From NCBI RefSeq assembly GCF_011745365.1, contig NW_024468910.1, forward strand, positions 124,001-188,000: a stretch of 64,000 nt of DNA. The letters are read 5' to 3'. The stretch is from Cryphonectria parasitica EP155 (lineage: Eukaryota; Ascomycota; Sordariomycetes; Diaporthales; Cryphonectriaceae). The notes below the pieces were generated by a model. That model ran no database searches and was not told where the DNA came from. It was given only the letters and a program-made list of their open reading frames with translations. This document shows, piece by piece, positions 63,269 through 64,000 of the stretch (position 1 is its first letter; the number at the start of each line of letters is the position of its first letter). The position numbers and the translations under genes were made by a program.

Positions 63269-64000
63269 TTAGTGATTGAGAGCACCCAAAAGGGGCCAAT
63301 GTGAGATCGAGTTGCCCATCTGTGTCCCTTTAGGTTCCTTCTTGGTCCTCTGATTCAAGGCATAGCTGACATCCTGAAGGTTGAGGAGCGCTCTGAAGTG
63401 TTCGAACTGCGCTCGATTGAGGTTCTTGGTCAGTCCATCAGCTGGCATGCTCTGTGTTGGCATATATGAGACCTGGAATTTGCCCTTTTGGAACTCCTGC
63501 TTGAGCCACATTTGGTGTATATCTATATGGCGGAGCTTTGTGTTTATCCTTTCACGCTCTGTGACTACCAGCCGTATGGCTTGTTGATTATCACAGAAGA
63601 TATTCCAGGGCTCGCCGAGGTTCAAGGTGAGGTCTCGAAAGAAGCGTTGTAAGGCGATCGTTTCCTTGGCTGTGGCCGAGAGGGCGTACAGTTCAGCCTC
63701 TGTGGTTGAGGTGGTTACCAGGCTTTGCTTTGTTGCTTTCCATTGTATAGAACCTCCGAATAGGCTGAAGATATATCCTTGTGAGGATTTTCGGTTCTCT
63801 GCATCGTCGGCAAAGGAAGCATCTCCGGCGATTAGCAGGGCTTGAGCCTCAGGGTGGCTTCCTCCGTACTGGATTGCCAGAAATCTCGTCCTGTACAGGT
63901 AACAGATTACTCTGTCTGCCTGTTCCAGATGCTTTGGCTCTGGGTTTGTTAAAAACCTGGAGAGAAGAGCGCATGCAAAAGCCACATCTGATCTTATCAT
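63269..64000 (-). CDS. Copia pol, RNase H end (partial)
   Basis: 243 residues are open from the window edge to the stop at 63269. Copia RNase H marks in order: AGDASFADDAENRKSSQGYI, TTSTTEAELYALSATAKE, FCDNQQAIRL, RHIDIHQMWLKQEF, and MPADGLTKNL. It degrades the RNA strand during reverse transcription. The catalytic Asp and Glu residues are present, unlike in the copy at 11262, where DASFVDN and CNNQQ show Asp-to-Asn changes. The upstream part of pol lies outside the window. Confidence 0.88.
   Translation of the reverse strand: MIRSDVAFACALLSRFLTNPEPKHLEQADRVICYLYRTRFLAIQYGGSHPEAQALLIAGDASFADDAENRKSSQGYIFSLFGGSIQWKATKQSLVTTSTTEAELYALSATAKETIALQRFFRDLTLNLGEPWNIFCDNQQAIRLVVTERERINTKLRHIDIHQMWLKQEFQKGKFQVSYMPTQSMPADGLTKNLNRAQFEHFRALLNLQDVSYALNQRTKKEPKGTQMGNSISHWPLLGALNH

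Larger units (their letters stand above)
61211..64000 (-). mobile_element. Second Copia element, same family, 3' part only
   Basis: The 3' LTR (61211-61377), antisense cargo gene and RNase H end of pol appear in the same order as in 6314-14051, reversed in the window; the element continues past 64000. It is far less mutated: pol is open from the window edge to its stop. The 5' LTR and target duplication cannot be checked. Confidence 0.88.

Noticed and set aside
1..64000. CRISPR arrays, bacterial operons, Shine-Dalgarno sites
   Set aside because: No spaced identical repeats of CRISPR type; introns and fungal families show a eukaryote.
1..64000. Secondary-metabolite or Starship-type cargo cluster
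   Set aside because: No synthase, no DUF3435 tyrosine recombinase motif and no captain-like gene seen; the region is better explained by nested ordinary transposons.

Overview
The window is repeat-rich, mostly accessory DNA from a filamentous ascomycete (Pezizomycotina; an Eurotiomycete-like fungus is my best guess, not proven). The support is: introns of about 50-75 nt with GT...CTAAC/CTGAC...AG signals; fungal families (FunK1 kinase, HNH_2-type nuclease, NACHT_N domain, FHA-kinase, APH-type phosphotransferase); and repeats whose decay is dominated by C-to-T / G-to-A changes at CA/TG, the mark of repeat-induced point mutation (RIP).

Layout. 0-5 kb: small coiled-coil or unrecognised genes, some with stops. 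5.2-14.15 kb: a lineage-specific host gene (minus strand) whose first exon is split by a complete 7,738-bp Copia element (6314-14051; 167-bp LTRs, TSD TGAAG). 14.7-21.5 kb: a pogo transposase scrap, then an intact FunK1 kinase gene between two same-orientation LTR-like repeats, then a decayed Copia tail. 21.6-23.2 kb: an intact gene with three 75-bp coding repeats. 23.3-28 kb: AT-rich decayed DNA with minisatellites. 28.4-32.4 kb: a coiled-coil gene, a small acidic ORF, a SET-domain histone methyltransferase gene and, just upstream of it, a 332-bp TRIM/SMART-like element (67-bp LTRs, TSD GTTCA). 34.9-38.9 kb: a frameshifted FHA-kinase pseudogene diverging from a second copy of the 5-kb gene family, killed by three Trp-to-TAG changes. 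39.9-41.8 kb: an LTR-like repeat split by a 5'-truncated LINE (15-bp TSD). 42.4-45.3 kb: a RIP-damaged NLR N-terminal (NACHT_N) domain next to a pogo element with long TIRs. 45.8-55.3 kb: the most gene-like part, with HNH, RING, Myb/SANT, membrane and unknown genes. 56.1-61.2 kb: an APH-type kinase gene cut by a 3,563-bp hAT element (TSD GCATGTAG). 61.2-64 kb: the 3' half of a second, much less mutated copy of the 6-14 kb Copia family.

The most unusual feature is shared by both Copia copies. Between the RNase H end of pol and the 3' LTR, on the strand opposite to pol, lies a three-exon gene for a Cys-rich, acidic, coiled-coil protein. The downstream copy is open except for one TAG, and its exon phases all fit. 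It looks like a stable antisense cargo gene of this retrotransposon family. The paired mutated and near-intact copies also let RIP be read directly, codon by codon, within one window.
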